Positions 20,055-63,887 of a DNA stretch of 64,000 nucleotides are shown piece by piece. The position numbers and the translations under genes were made by a program. The notes under the pieces are model-generated. The model saw only the letters and a program-made list of their open reading frames with translations, was not told where the DNA came from and did not search any database. Origin of the DNA: Oasisia sp. SBJ-2009 (taxonomy: Eukaryota; Annelida; Polychaeta; Sabellida; Siboglinidae); contig OZ024854.1 of the NCBI GenBank assembly GCA_964017155.1, positions 15,830,181-15,894,180 of the forward strand, given 5' to 3'. How positions within the stretch are numbered: the first letter of the stretch is position 1; every line of letters begins with the position of its first letter.

Positions 20055-21807
20055 GTCTCCACAGTTGTTAGGTATCTCGTGACAGCTCTCTCTAATATCA
20101 CCTCACCTGCTGGGTATTTTGTGGGTGTCTTGTCTTAAAGGCAGCAACTCTGAACACTTATTTGTCAATTCATGTTATGTACAGTTGAACAATTTTAATA
20201 TCTTGTTGCACAAGTCTCCTTCATGGACCACTGTGTCATACACTTGGAGAAGTATGTTGAGTTTGACTGTCTGTTGTCACGTTTACCCCACACTCTCAAT
20301 GTGTCCTCTGTGTGCTGCAGTAAGGGCAACTTGCTGCAGTTGAACGAGGCCCTGAGGCAGAATGAGGAGTTCTTTGTCAAGTGCGGCATCTACCTGATCC
20401 TGGAGAAACTCAAGATCATCACCTACAGGAACCTCTTCAAGAAAGTGTGAGTTCTACTAGTGGACACGTACGAGTCAGTGATTAGTCTTATAGGGTTATC
20501 ACCCGCAGCGAAATAAGAGTGAGTTCTCTCTGAGGAAGTGAAGATGTCAGTGGTTAGTGTCTTGTAAGATCTGTGTGCTTTCAGGGTGTTTCAGATTCAA
20601 GATAGCGCATGTAGATTACGTTAATATGTTAATATTCTAGCAAATTTTGCAGTGTGAAATATATTTGTTTATCAAATGCTATGCACTCTTGAATCTTCTG
20701 TTGTCTTTTTTCAGAGCACACATAATGAAGACTCACCAGATACCAATTGGGGCGTTTACAGTGGCACTCAAGTTGATGAAAGAAAGTGTTGTTTGTCTTG
20801 ATACTGACTGCCCTTTGTGACTAACTTATATAACCCACTTTGGCATGCTTATGGGAGGTCTCAATGGTTTTCAAGTAAACAATTATAATGTTTAAAAAAA
20901 CAAGAAATACATGATGTTTGACTTGGTCATGTTTCCATGCTATTCCCTGACTGTAGTAACACTGGGTGATTGGGTCTAGCTGTGGTTGTGACTGTAACAG
21001 TGCACTGTCTGCCTGAGAGAGGCAGGTGTTGTGTGATTGGCTCTAGCTGTGAAGATTTGACTGTGACACTGGGCTGTCAACCATCTAAACTCCCTCCCTC
21101 AACCCAGTATAATGTCTTGGGTGCTTGACCTCCAAGCCCAGCCATGTTGCTGCTATACAGATCTGTATAAATGACTTCATCAGGTATATGTGTAATTTGC
21201 AGGAAGTACAAAATAAAAAATTGTCTGAAGAAAAAAGTCATTAGACAACAGTCAAAGTTCAATTAAGACAACTTGCAGTGTGTTACTGTTGTTACATTGA
21301 TAGTGATGGTTGCTGTGTTTTGTCCTCCACGAGGAAGTAAATAATCGTTTGTTTTTTTCCTCCAGGAGATGGAAGTGGATGATGATGAGGTGGAATGTCT
21401 CCTTGCGAATCTCATATTTGAGGTACAACTTCCTGAATTAAAGCAAATCAATAAAATGCTGTCATGTAACTTGTTGAAATTAATAAAAGTCTATTCTATG
21501 ATTTCATCAAATCTAAATGACTCAAATGTTTACAAATAAGCTTTGTTGTCATGAGTGGATAATAAATTTAAACGTCATCTAGCTCACTTAAATGTATTGC
21601 AAGTATAGTATTGGCAGAATTTTGGAGGCCTGTTTAATCCTATAAATGAAGCATGTCTTGTACATCTCTGTACTCCAGTGTATGGACTCTTAACCTGTCT
21701 ACTTTGTGCTTCAGAACAAGATCAAAGGCTACATATCACATCAACATCGCAAGTTGGTCGTCAGCAAACAGAATGCCTTCCCACCAATCTCATCACTGTC
21801 ATTGTGA
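18410..21807 (+). CDS. PCID2: PCID2, PCI-domain TREX-2 subunit, C-terminal seven exons (5' half not in view)
   Basis: PCID2 (yeast Thp1 relative) is a PCI/winged-helix subunit of the nuclear TREX-2 complex, which couples transcription to mRNA export through nuclear pores with GANP/MCM3AP, ENY2, centrin and DSS1. Seven exons join in phase to 189 residues plus TGA, about the C-terminal half of a roughly 400-residue protein. Recognised blocks: [55 protein letters not shown] and [19 protein letters not shown], the last being the winged-helix end of the PCI domain. The first exon here starts in phase 2 (completing Lys), so more exons lie upstream. None was recognised in 1-18400, which is filled with retroelements, so the upstream intron is probably longer than the visible 18.4 kb. 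AATAAA at 22254 is a plausible poly(A) signal. Confidence 0.94.
18580..19017. repeat. 33-bp minisatellite, about 13 copies, in a PCID2 intron
   Basis: Unit includes GGATATCTGTGTCAGTGAGA GAACCTGTCTG; fills most of the intron before the exon at 19031. Confidence 0.96.
19031..19131 (+). CDS. PCID2: PCID2 exon ([11 protein letters not shown] to PVKMLL)
   Basis: 33 codons in phase. The last 22 coding bases and the donor are part of a 50-bp tandem duplication; the first donor (19132, GTCAGT) keeps frame and the second (19182) does not. Confidence 0.93.
19110..19209. repeat. 50-bp tandem duplication spanning a PCID2 exon-intron junction
   Basis: Two exact copies beginning ACTTCCGGTCAAGATGCTAC. The junction copies the splice donor. 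Confidence 0.97.
19712..19785 (+). CDS. PCID2: PCID2 exon ([17 protein letters not shown]...)
   Basis: Encodes [20 protein letters not shown] and ATAV. Acceptor CCAG, donor GTAATG, two bases left over. Confidence 0.93.
19925..20050. repeat. GT, TGTG and CTGT microsatellite in a PCID2 intron
   Basis: (TG)n about 19980-20013, (TCTG)n about 20013-20043, plus CT-rich flanks. Confidence 0.9.
20321..20446 (+). CDS. PCID2: PCID2 exon ([10 protein letters not shown] to NLFKKV)
   Basis: Most conserved stretch, [20 protein letters not shown]. Donor GTGAGT after two bases of Val. Confidence 0.95.
20715..20787 (+). CDS. PCID2: PCID2 exon ([21 protein letters not shown]...)
   Basis: Acceptor TTTTTCAG is clear. 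The donor is weak: AGT|GTTGTT at 20788 gives phase 0 with two extra residues compared with the human protein; GTT|GTTTGT at 20791 is the alternative. Confidence 0.8.
21366..21422 (+). CDS. PCID2: PCID2 exon ([19 protein letters not shown])
   Basis: 19 codons, phase 0 at both ends; acceptor CTCCAG, donor GTACAA. Confidence 0.93.
21715..21807 (+). CDS. PCID2: PCID2 last coding exon
   Basis: Encodes [20 protein letters not shown] then [10 protein letters not shown] and TGA at 21805-21807. Acceptor CTTCAG. Confidence 0.95.
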   Translation, partial: NKIKGYISHQHRKLVVSKQNAFPPISSLSL

Positions 21808-22378
21808 GGACATTGTATACGTCAAAATATGTCATGCGTGTCTAGACAGACATTGGGATGTGTCAGTAAGGGTGACAACATTGGGACGCCATGTGTTTGA
21901 AAGGACTAAGGATAACATCAGAGCATGTCATTCGTGTCTGTTAGAACAACAACTGGACGTGTCATTCAAGAATGTAGGAACACAATGAGGACATGTCGTT
22001 ACTGTGTTGTGACGTCATGCATTTATCAATGTCACTGATGATGGCATGAACCATGTCACAGCAGCGACATATCTGTTGACAGTGTAAAACAGGTCCAGGT
22101 TGACACTGGTCACTTTAACTGGACATTGTCAAGACGGCATTGTGTCACTAATGTTAGACTGACACACACACAACAGTGTCACGAGTGATACTGAAGAAGA
22201 GAATGAAACCAGTCAAGAGTGCTGGTAGTTGGTTAATGAGAGGGTTTGTAAATAATAAATTTTGTTATTAAAACACAAACATTTATTTAACTACCCTGCC
22301 GGCTGAATACATTTTTTTATAAATACAACAAAATTAGCCTTACAATTAATTAACTAAAGTGTGGTTGCAGGATGGATG
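21808..22378. other. PCID2 3' flank
   Basis: 3' UTR and flanking DNA; AATAAA at 22254. No other coding signal. Confidence 0.5.
22254..22259 (+). terminator. Candidate poly(A) signal of PCID2
   Basis: AATAAA, 447 bp after the PCID2 stop, in sense orientation. Confidence 0.4.
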
Positions 22379-22640
22379 ATATTGTGTAGTCTTCTACGGA
22401 ATGAGATCATAGGATGGGCTCATATTGTGTAGTCTTCTACGGAATGAGATCATAGGATGGGCTCATATTGTGTAGTCTTCTACGGAATGAGATCATAGGA
22501 TGGGCTCATATTGTGTAGTCTTCTACGGAATGAGATCATAGGATGGGCTCATATTGTGTAGTCTTCTACGGAATGAGATCATAGGATGGGCTCATATTGT
22601 GTAGTCTTCTACGGAATGAGATCGAAGGATGTACTGATAT
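22379..22640. repeat. 43-bp minisatellite, six near-identical copies
   Basis: Unit carries ATTGTGTAGTCTTCTACGGA and ATGAGATCATAGGATGGGC; a seventh copy is diverged. Confidence 0.96.
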
Positions 22641-22800
22641 TTTGCCGTCTTCCGTGGACTAAAATCACAGGATGGATAGATGTTTCATATTCTGTTGACT
22701 GGAGTAGCAGGCCGTCTACTACACAAGGCATTTGCTGATGAGCATTTGTACTTCCTGTGTCTCTGAGCAACTAGCAATTGTAATCCATGAAGTATTCCTG

Positions 22801-23881
22801 CAGGGCTGCCTACTTGACAACATATTTTTCCGTAATGATACTAAAAGACACTACCCTTACATTACATTAAAGAGCAAAACCGGTAGCTTTGATCTAGAGA
22901 CACATTTGTGAAGTTATCTCCGTTGGAAGACATGACTTCTAGTGGCTAAATTACCATAAAAAATGGTCCTGATTATACAGAAATATACTCGATCTGTAAC
23001 CATGCATGCTGTGATAAAAAAACCTAGACATAATATATTTAAGGGGGAGTTCCTTGAAATGATACCCATGTCTAGTTACCATCTGTATAATGTTCAGGAC
23101 AGGGGTCAATTCAAATATAATTGATCAATTACAATTCAATTCCAGAATTGAAGAGTGAATTGGAATTTAAAGATTTGGAACAATTGAAATTAGAAATGAT
23201 TTTTTTTATTGAATTGGAATTTAAAGATTTTGAATTGGATTGGAATTGAATAAAAAGGAATTGAGCATCTGATATTTCACAGAAAGTTGGGGAGTATTGC
23301 AGCGCAGCTAGTGGTATTTATAGATGGAATTGAAAAACATTGAACTGGAATTGAAAAAAAGGAATTGCAATGAATTGGAATTAAAAGAATGGAATTGGTC
23401 CCAGCCCTTATAATGTTGGCCCTTGTTGTAGCCTTTTCAGGAAAACATTAAAAAAACAGAGCGGCTTTGATATAAGACCCTAAGTCAACACATCCACTAC
23501 TACTACTAGAGGCAGTGCCACCCCCTCTTATCCACTCCACCCCACAGTAATTAATCAAGCCTTTCCCAGTGACAGTCAGCCCATTCCTTGGCTGTAACTA
23601 AATCCCAAGTCATTACGCGCCCTGCCCAACCACCACAGCAGCCACCGGCTTCATTTACTGATAAATTGCAACTAGTGAATTATTACATTTTCTTAGGCAG
23701 ACCACTGGCTGGGTATGAACTTGTCAGGACATTAATTTAAATGTCGCAGTTCTTTGATGTGCATACTAGTCTGAAGTCTGATATGCTTATTTCCGTAATA
23801 CAGGGGCAGATTCCGTACTACCGTAATCTGAGGTCAATTTCGGTAAAGATTACGGGAAATCCGTAATGGTAGGCAGCCCTG
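22801..23881. mobile_element. Outer MITE, 1081 bp, hAT-like ends
   Basis: 13-bp terminal inverted repeats CAGGGCTGCCTAC / GTAGGCAGCCCTG, flanked by TTCCTG on both sides (22795-22800, 23882-23887). CAGGG-type ends suggest hAT. No transposase; interrupted by the inner MITE. Confidence 0.85.
23095..23408. mobile_element. Inner MITE, ~314 bp, inserted in the outer one
   Basis: Flanked by TATAATGTT on both sides (23086-23094, 23409-23417). Imperfect ends AGGACAGGGGTCAATTC and, on the other strand, AGGGCTGGGACCAATTC. Interior is GGAATTGAA-rich low complexity. Confidence 0.8.
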
Positions 23882-23887
23882 TTCCTG

Positions 23888-26800
23888 TCGTTTTCACATT
23901 TGTCATACAATTTCTTGTGCCTATTGATCACGGTGTGCTGAAGGAAACAATGTGCTTACAAGGAAGTACCAGATATATTATTACAGTTGCGCTAGTCATA
24001 ATCACCACTGCCAGGTGTGAAGGCAAATGAAGACACTGACAACACAAATCCATTTAAAAGATGTTTTACTGCGATCAGAGCATGGCTTAAACTATCCAAT
24101 TATCGCGTGACTCGGCTCCTTAGTTTGCTCTCAGAAGCGATGCGAAGCAACAACAACAATGGGCATGTGGCGAGCAACAGTTCAAAGGTCATCCACAACA
24201 TCGAGCACGTTGAGAGAACAGCAGCTGTACAGTTGAAACACCAAAGTCATAAATTAATATAATATCACTGTTAAGTAGAGCCACGGTCCTTGTGGCACCG
24301 ACAGTTCACACAAACACATTCACATCAGCAGTGTGTCAAGTGTGTCCAGGGCTGGCTAAATGCCAAGTCATCTTCCCACGGACTTACGCTGACCCTAGAC
24401 CCCCGTGTTGGTCATTTGCCATCCCCAGAGAGGAGTGGACAACAAACGTGACCACTGTCCACCCTGAGATGTTAGCACTGCCACCTGCCTTGGTTAAACA
24501 CTCACATGGAGATGTCCCATATAGCCTCACTGACTAATCTCTGTCCTCTCCATGACACAAGACTGTCACTGTCTTAGTCTCCCATCCGATACATCAAGAC
24601 TGTCACTGTCTTAGTCTCCCACCTAATAAATCAAGACTGTCCATGTCTTAGTCACCCATCCGATACATCAAAACTGTCAGTCTTTATCACACACAACAAG
24701 ACTGTCACTATCTCAGAACACAAGACTGTCTCTGTCTCGTGACCCTTCCAATGTCAACAGGAGACCTAGTGTCAACGTATGTTTCACCACCACACACAAG
24801 GTTCCTGCGGTAGGACACGTCCCAGGTCACATGACACGACTCAGTGAGACTGCAAACCTGCACGACACGGCTGTGTGTCGGAGACAAAGAACACGTCTAG
24901 AAGTAAACACAAGCACACACTATACATTATCATACAAACAGAGCCAGTTAGTTTGTGCCGGCGAGAAAGTATACACATTATTGAGATATTATACAACTTT
25001 TAAATAACTCCTAGAACGATTATGGGATATAATTATATATATTTATATATAATGACGCCAACATTTCGTCAAATCCGCTGTGGCAGTGCATATTCATTGC
25101 TGCAACAAACATACTGCAAGTGACGGCTGTTGGCGTCATAAGACTCCGGGTCATGTGACTGAGAGCATCCAATCACACGGCTTCTATTTCTATGCACTCT
25201 CACAATACAGAGCACAGTGAACACAGTGACAATCCATTGACTCGAGTAGGCAAGTAAATGCTTGGGTATGCAAAACACTGCCAACACTGGCGGAACAGAA
25301 ACAACATACTGCAGCTAGAAACTGCTTCCATCTTCACACATGCACACACATGCACACACACAACATGGATATATATACAGCCTTGTGCAGTGTCCACTTC
25401 GGTCATCAATATCATCTCTTGCCCCAGACACATCCAGTAATTGCCTAACTGCAAGAAGCATCCACCATTGCTTCGTCACTCTCACACTGAATACAGTCTT
25501 TCTGAAGTTGACGGCTCCAGCATGTTCCACTACTTGTGGCCACAGGGTAAGGAAACAATCAGCACCTGGTTTGTCAGTGCTAACAAATTAGTAATCAGTG
25601 TTGTTGGATATAGTTCTCAACAACCACAGATGCTGGCTGACCCCAGTGAAGGTGACACCAGTGTTTGGTGCCAGATGACAGCAGTGTGAGACTAGTGGAC
25701 ACACATTCACCACCCCCGTGGCAGCATGGACCAGACTGTCCACTTCTGCCAAGAGGGCAAGGGCAGGGATATGAGGCACCCAGGGTGTTGATGGGGTGAA
25801 GTAAAGGTCCCCTCCACCCTGCTTGTAGCAATGTAACTACTGCAAGAAGACTGTTGCAGGGTGACACGTTGTCACCTGGGTGACACGTTGTCACATGACT
25901 TCACGCAGCTCCAACGGTAGTTACACGCCATCAGGTAGGGGGAGCTTTGGCATCTGCCCAATAGATGGCACCAGGTGTGGTGCAGAGAATACCGAGGATT
26001 CTCGTCGAAAGTTTACGAAATGTGACTGGTGTCCACTAGTCCTGACCACGGCTTCATCTGGTCACGGCTCTCTCTGCTTGTGGTGTTGGGGCGCTGTGGC
26101 ACAGTGGCTGCTCCCACTACTCTACCCCTCATTGTAACTGGTGCTAACTGTACACAAACAACGCACTCCATCACAGGCCGGAGTGACTCCACGGGTAATA
26201 TCACACACATCTCTGTCTGTTGCTTCAGACCTAGTTCTTAGGATGACACAATGGGGTTTATGACCCTGAAAGCTGTCAAACATGTGGCTGAGATTCAAGA
26301 AATGCCACATAGTGGAACACAGTGGATTCTGTCTACAACTGCCTGACACCAACAGCAACTGTCTCTGTTGCAGAACTCTTCGTAACACAATGTCCCGTAT
26401 TCGTGTCACTGGTACTTCTGTGACACGTCACACAGGACGATACAACTCATAGGTGGAGCCACTTCCTCTTGGAATCAAAGCAAGATAGCCTTAGTACACC
26501 AGGTGTGAGTGCCTGACATAGCCTCTGTCACCACGACACTGCCAGTGACATAAAGTGTTACACAGCCATACACAAACAACTTGACACACGCATGCAAACA
26601 CGCTGACGTTTAAAATATGCACTTAGTGTAGCGATCAATAGCACAACATAGATCGACTCATGTTTCGTGGTGATGGCAGCACCGCCGAGCCAACACAACT
26701 CTCGGCTGTTTGCGTGTCTTTAGCTCCAGGCCCCTCACATCATTCACCATTTCCTAAATAAAACCTTACGTCGAGCAGAAACGTCGTCATACCAAGTCGA

Positions 26801-27558
26801 GCACATCTTTTACAACCTACTGCTAATGACAAGACTCGCTGTGCTGAAGTGTTACGCTGGCTGGCACCACCAGGTGTCGCTGTTCAAACACGAGCTACAT
26901 TAACTGCCAATGATGACAGAAGCAATGAAATGAACGTATAAAGCCAGACATTGCAGGGCACCAAAACGTCGCCATCACCGACCGAGCGTTGACATCTAGC
27001 ACTGGTAGGAGTGGACAGGCTGGTGGAAGCGCAGCGGGGCCGACGCGTCGTGTGTCGTTGTGTCACCCCGCGTTGACATAGATGTGATCCTTGGGCCTCC
27101 GATGAAACTACCTGCGACATAGTAACTGACGGTTACCATGGCAACACTAATAAAGACTTGTATTCTGGTATTTAACAGAACGAGTAACACACAATGTGAA
27201 TATCTTTTAAATAGCTACATTCTCACAAATAACAACTTCACCATTTAATATTTACATCGCCAGAATATAAACGTAGACATATACTATAGCCTACTGACAC
27301 AACGTACACATTGGGTAACTCACATACAACTGTTTTGATTAACTCACAAATATTCCAACTGACTTACATACTGCATATATTTAATAAATGCCTTCACCCT
27401 CTCTATACAACCTGGACAGTTCACACTACAGGTCAGCATTAACAAACAGCTGACTGAACTTACTGACACTAACTACTCGGCCATGAACTACCATTACTTT
27501 CAACTTGTACTTTTAAAGAGAACCACCCCCCCCCCCCCCCGAGTGACTAGAGCTGCCA
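23888..27558. other. Intergenic and KIF5 3' UTR region
   Basis: Tail-to-tail spacer of PCID2 and KIF5. Holds a 38-bp tandem repeat at 24557-24735, a (TA)-rich patch near 25035, and the KIF5 3' UTR of unknown length on the right. A run of 17 C (G on -) lies at 27525-27541 just after the KIF5 stop. No gene recognised. Confidence 0.5.
24557..24735. repeat. ~38-bp tandem repeat, about 4.5 copies
   Basis: Unit CAAGACTGTCACTGTCTTAG plus TCTCCCATCCGATACAT, diverged in later copies. Confidence 0.85.
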
Positions 27559-59420
<31,862 letters not shown>

Positions 59421-60043
59421 TTTGGATGTGTACGGCGTCAACTACAATAATTCCAAAGCAGTAGCGGTGGACGTAAATTCCTGTTGCGAGCGAGTTAGCC
59501 AGCAATCATCATCTTTGCGGAGTCTGACAAGTAATCTGTAGTCGTGAGTCACTGAACAGCAGCCGACCCCTCATTAACAATCCAGAACCATTATGAGGCC
59601 GGTGAAAAACACCCGCACGTCCAGTGATGCAACAGTTGGGATGGGTATAGATCCCTTTTATATTTACCACAACAGCACCCGATACCTAGCTAATCCACGC
59701 ATCAATTCCGACGATATTTGAGAGAAATTCCGTCCACTCCTGCCCCCAAGTTCCAACCTTCCATGGTTATCATCGCAAGGCATCATGGGAAATGACATCA
59801 TTCCTTGAACAGATGCCGCAAATGTAAACATAATCCTTGACTTCAGCACATTTTGGAAACAATAAACATACACATTTTCACAACGGGCATTACACTCGAT
59901 GACAAGCATAATACATATATTGGATGATAGGATGAATCTAATAATTTCATATTTATCAGGCTTATTACAGATCAATGTCAAAGGTTAGATCTTCCAGGGA
60001 AATGACCTTTAGTCACATGATCCATGACCACATGACGTTCAAG
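59421..60043. promoter_or_regulatory. Candidate bidirectional promoter between KIF5 and GLB1
   Basis: 623 bp separate the two divergent start codons. The interval must hold both 5' UTRs and promoters unless untranslated exons lie elsewhere. No TATA box at a convincing position was seen. Transcription start sites cannot be placed from sequence. Confidence 0.5.
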
Positions 60044-60109
60044 ATGGTGGTTATGCCTCGTAACGAAGTTATTGTGGTGTTATTTACGCTACTATTCACT
60101 TCTGCATAC
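60044..60109 (+). CDS. GLB1: GLB1 exon 1, signal peptide
   Basis: 22 codons; hydrophobic core [13 protein letters not shown]. Two in-frame ATGs (60044 and 60053) could start it. Donor GTATGT. Confidence 0.85.
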
Positions 60110-61564
60110 GTATGTTCTGCGAATCATATTGTTATATAGTGCATTGATGTTAATTTAGTGGAAATATCTAACAGTTAAACATGACATATAAAAATCACTA
60201 CAATTAAACAGTGATAGTGTCAGTGCCACAGTCACAGACACACACACTGACACTGACACAGTCACAGTCACAGACGTGGCAGTGCAGACTGTTACAGATT
60301 AATCATGTAGACGTAGACGTGGGCCGGGGCTGAAGTCTGAAGACAGTGAAATGGTGCTGCCTTGGTGGGCATGGGTACTAAGTACTATGCCATGCCTAGG
60401 CAATGGGGCTGATCCTCCGGGATTGCCTGTCTCAGTGTCTGTGTTGCTGTCAGGGACAATCTGTCAACTGTCATTTTTCGTTTAACACAACTCCCAAGCA
60501 AAGTTTTTTCTTTTGCCACAGTAAATAATTTGATCTGTATGCCAGTATGTTATGTGCGTGCGCACGCGTGTGTGTGTACGTATATGTGTGTGCATGCAAT
60601 ATATATATATATTATATATAATTATATTTTAGCTACCATTTACATATTTACATTCTTGATTTTACTGTATACATGCATTACTATGTGACTTAAATATTGC
60701 AACCTTCAAAGTGCAAAATGTATTTCCACTCTATAATTAGACAATAAAGTTATTATTATTATGCATGTGTATGTTATAATTATAGACCAAGGTACAACCC
60801 ACAAACATTCATGTTTTTTTTTATATGTCAACACTTACTTTTCCTTTAATACAGGCATTTTCAGGTAGATCATTTGGCATTGATTTTATGAACAATACAT
60901 TTGTGAAAGATGGCAAGCCATTCCGTTACATATCAGGGAGCATTCATTATTCACGAGTGCCATATGAGTATTGGGAAGATCGACTTGCAAAGATGTATGC
61001 AGCTGGACTGGATGCCATTCAAGTGTCAGTATACATGGCAATTGTCTTTCCTTTATGAAAAATATCATTTGTGTGATAGTAATTACTTGGAATGCATAGT
61101 GTGAACATTACAAACACACAAACACACACACAAGCACACACACAAGCACACACAAGCACACACACACACACACACACAGTCATGTCTCATTTATCAGGTC
61201 GTCAATAATTGTTTCCCTGTCCGCACGTGTTTGTGAAGGAACCATCTTGATGCTATGTATAATAAGGTGTCTCGCTAATCCGCATGTTTTGGTTATCTGA
61301 TCAATGCCCTTGGGAATCAAAGTGTGTAGATAAATGAGACATGATTGAATATGTATAATTATGTGTGTATTAAACATTTACATTGTTAAATGTTAAATCA
61401 TTTGTTAGAGAACTGACCATGCCAAATCTGAGCATGGCACTTTAGTAAATAAGTAAGTTAGTAAATGAGAAAGTAATATGTAATTATATATAATTTTTAT
61501 TATATATTTGTTGATGTGAATGTCTGTGGAATATTTGTTAATAATCTGTGAGGAGAAGGACAAC

Positions 61565-61627
<63 letters not shown>

Positions 61628-62642
61628 TTAACACATCATTGATGTACAAGTCTTGGAGTAAATTTATGGGTGATAAATGCTGTTTCCCGTGATTGCAGTA
61701 TTTTGTATAATATTGTCATTTCTGTTGACAAAAATATGATATTACAGTTTATTGTTATAGGTGACTCTATGCAAGACCAACAATATTGTTTTCAGTTATG
61801 CATCAGTTTCCTTTACAGCTAAATACATGCTTATTTTTATATAGCTAGCAGAGACTTAGCTAGCCATGCCTTAGAGTTTTATCATTAAAAAAAATTAATT
61901 GATATTGGACCATCATCGGTAAAATGTTAGCAGTAATTTAAATATTGTACTGGAGCGTGTGTTCTACAGCTACGTGACGTGGAACACCCATGAACCCTCC
62001 CCTGGAGTCTACGACTTCTCCCATCAACAAGACGTTGTGGGGTTCCTGCGTCTGGCCCAGAAACTGGGGTTGCTCGTGATACTTCGACCAGGACCCTACA
62101 TATGTGCAGAGTGGGAATATGTAATTACATTTGTTGTACATTGGTTACTATTATAATTTTAAAAGATGTTTGATGATAATTAAACTGTATTAAGTATATA
62201 AAACACGTCTGATTGGACCTGCTAAAGGCACAGGATGTTGTGATATGAGTTTATATTTAAAAAACATTGACACATGCCATAAGCAATGTCTTTATTAATT
62301 AATATTGCCACAATCACCTTAAGACAATATAATCAATATATCCTTCTTATGAGTATTTTGGAAATATAACAAATGTGGATATCGATTTCTCACGTTGCAT
62401 GTTATAATTTATGCTTACTTTTGAATTGCCTCCTTTAAATATATTATTGTGGTAAATTGTTCTTACAGGTGCCCATATTCAACATGTTAATTTTTTGGTG
62501 GGTGAGATATCTAAAGACAATAACTACTCATAAAAATCAATGGTGTGGCCTTTTTTTACTTTCTGACCTGATTTTTAGGGTGGTTTTCCTGCTTGGCTGC
62601 TTCGAGAAGATGGCGATGTCAAAGTGCGCACCATGGACCCCA
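60044..62642 (+). CDS. GLB1: Beta-galactosidase (GH35, GLB1 family), first four coding exons, runs past the window
   Basis: Lysosomal acid beta-galactosidase family; removes terminal beta-galactose from glycolipids, keratan sulfate and glycoproteins. Start ATG at 60044; the first exon gives a hydrophobic signal sequence ([20 protein letters not shown]). The exons then encode [58 protein letters not shown] and [11 protein letters not shown], all hallmarks of the N-terminal GH35 TIM barrel. The four exons total 451 nt, 150 residues plus one base. The catalytic NEYG segment and later domains would lie beyond 64000. GLB1 and GLB1-like paralogues cannot be separated from this part. Confidence 0.93.
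60855..61024 (+). CDS. GLB1: GLB1 exon 2
   Basis: Encodes [20 protein letters not shown] through LDAIQ; acceptor TACAG, donor GTCAGT after two bases of Val. Confidence 0.94.
61099..61182. repeat. (CA)n microsatellite in GLB1 intron 2
   Basis: CACACA runs broken by AAG. Confidence 0.93.
61567..61625. repeat. (TA)n microsatellite in GLB1 intron 2
   Basis: About 29 TA units. Confidence 0.97.
61970..62120 (+). CDS. GLB1: GLB1 exon 3
   Basis: Encodes [20 protein letters not shown] and [19 protein letters not shown]; phase 0 end at GTAATT. Confidence 0.94.
62579..62642 (+). CDS. GLB1: GLB1 exon 4
   Basis: Encodes [20 protein letters not shown] plus P; acceptor TTTTTAG, donor GTACGT, one base left over. 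Confidence 0.92.
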
Positions 62643-62859
62643 GTACGTCTCGCAACATAGCTCATCATAGAATGTTTTTGGGTCATCTCAGATACGTGGT
62701 GTTTGACACTACATGCTTCCTGGGTACTCTTCGAAATTGATAATCATGTGCAACTTTAGCAATGTTGTATTCACTGGGTGATTCATTTTATTTTATTTAT
62801 GGCAAAAACTCACAACTAAAATAAGCACCATTTTAATGAATTAGTGAAGAAACAATTTA

Positions 62860-63024
62860 TAGTCCATGATAATTCCACCTATTTACACTACATGTTTTTT
62901 ATGGGAAAAAAACACTCCGTACTAAATGCCATAACTATGCTTACTAGCGATATTATAAAAGCATTTGAAGAAAATGACTCGGTTCTTAGTGTTCTTGAAT
63001 CTGAGTAAAGCTGGAAACAATATG
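62860..63024 (+). pseudogene. LINE reverse transcriptase fragment, left part
   Basis: Reads GKKHSVLNAITMLTSDIIKA then FEENDSVLSV and, after a frame change, FLNLSKA, matching the LINE RT block that leads to FLDLSKAFD. Cut at 63025 by the MITE. Confidence 0.65.
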
Positions 63025-63028
63025 TTAA

Positions 63029-63883
63029 AGGACAAAAAAAGGCTACGGTTTCATGTCATACACATAATAGAGTTTATACAAAGTAACAATTTCCACATAT
63101 ACTCAATTTTTTAACGTCAGCGGTTTACTCAGAATGTGACTTTAAAGTCTAAAATTCTAATGAAATCCACGATGGTCTAGACGCCGCCATAGGTGAAGGG
63201 TTAACTTGGCTTGGCCATTCAGCGCGTGGCATTCTATATCTCTGCTGAAGCTAATCAGCTTCCTGCGACGTTGTTAAGGGTCAACAACTTCCGAGTCTTC
63301 GACAGTTCGTTCAGTTGGCGTGACATCTAGCAGCTGCTTATAGACGTATATCTAAATCTGTGGTTAAATCTATGGTAAACTTTAGTAATTATGCCTTAGT
63401 GTTCGGCATACGGTTGCAATAATAGTTTAAACAACCGGTAGTATTGAAGCAATGGTGATTTGTGGGCGTACTGTTTGGAATCCCTCCAGTCCAAGTACAG
63501 TTTACTTTGCTCGGTCCATTTTGAGGAGAAATGCTTTGAAGTAGACATGTATCATCAGTTGATGGGATGATTTCAGCGATAACAATAATAGACAACTTTA
63601 TATTTACCGTCATCAGCATGTTACGCGCGTTGCCGAGTTGCAGCCATTTCACGACAACAGCCAAACCCCATGCAGGGAATCTATGTGGAGAGCGCCTCGA
63701 TCACCGTCGTGACGTCATTCTTCGTCTAAGATGGGGTAGCTCATAGTATTTGGATGGCTGGGTGTTAAAAAATATTTGTCTGGTAAACCGCTGGCGTTAA
63801 AAAATTGAGTATATGTGGAAATTGTTACTTCATATTAACTCTATTAGGTGTATGCCACGAAACAGTTAAACTTATTTTGTCCT
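63029..63883. mobile_element. TTAA-flanked MITE with ~110-bp inverted repeats (Kolobok-like)
   Basis: Ends AGGACAAA and TTTGTCCT; TTAA at 63025-63028 and 63884-63887. The arms share AGTAACAATTTCCACATATA CTCAATTTTTTAACG. TTAA target plus AGG ends fit Kolobok better than piggyBac (CCC ends). No transposase. Confidence 0.85.
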
Positions 63884-63887
63884 TTAA

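Noticed and set aside
62457..62578. Extension of GLB1 exon 4 upstream
   Set aside because: The frame starts at a chance ATG in the intron; the TTTTTAG acceptor at 62578 matches the GH35 alignment.
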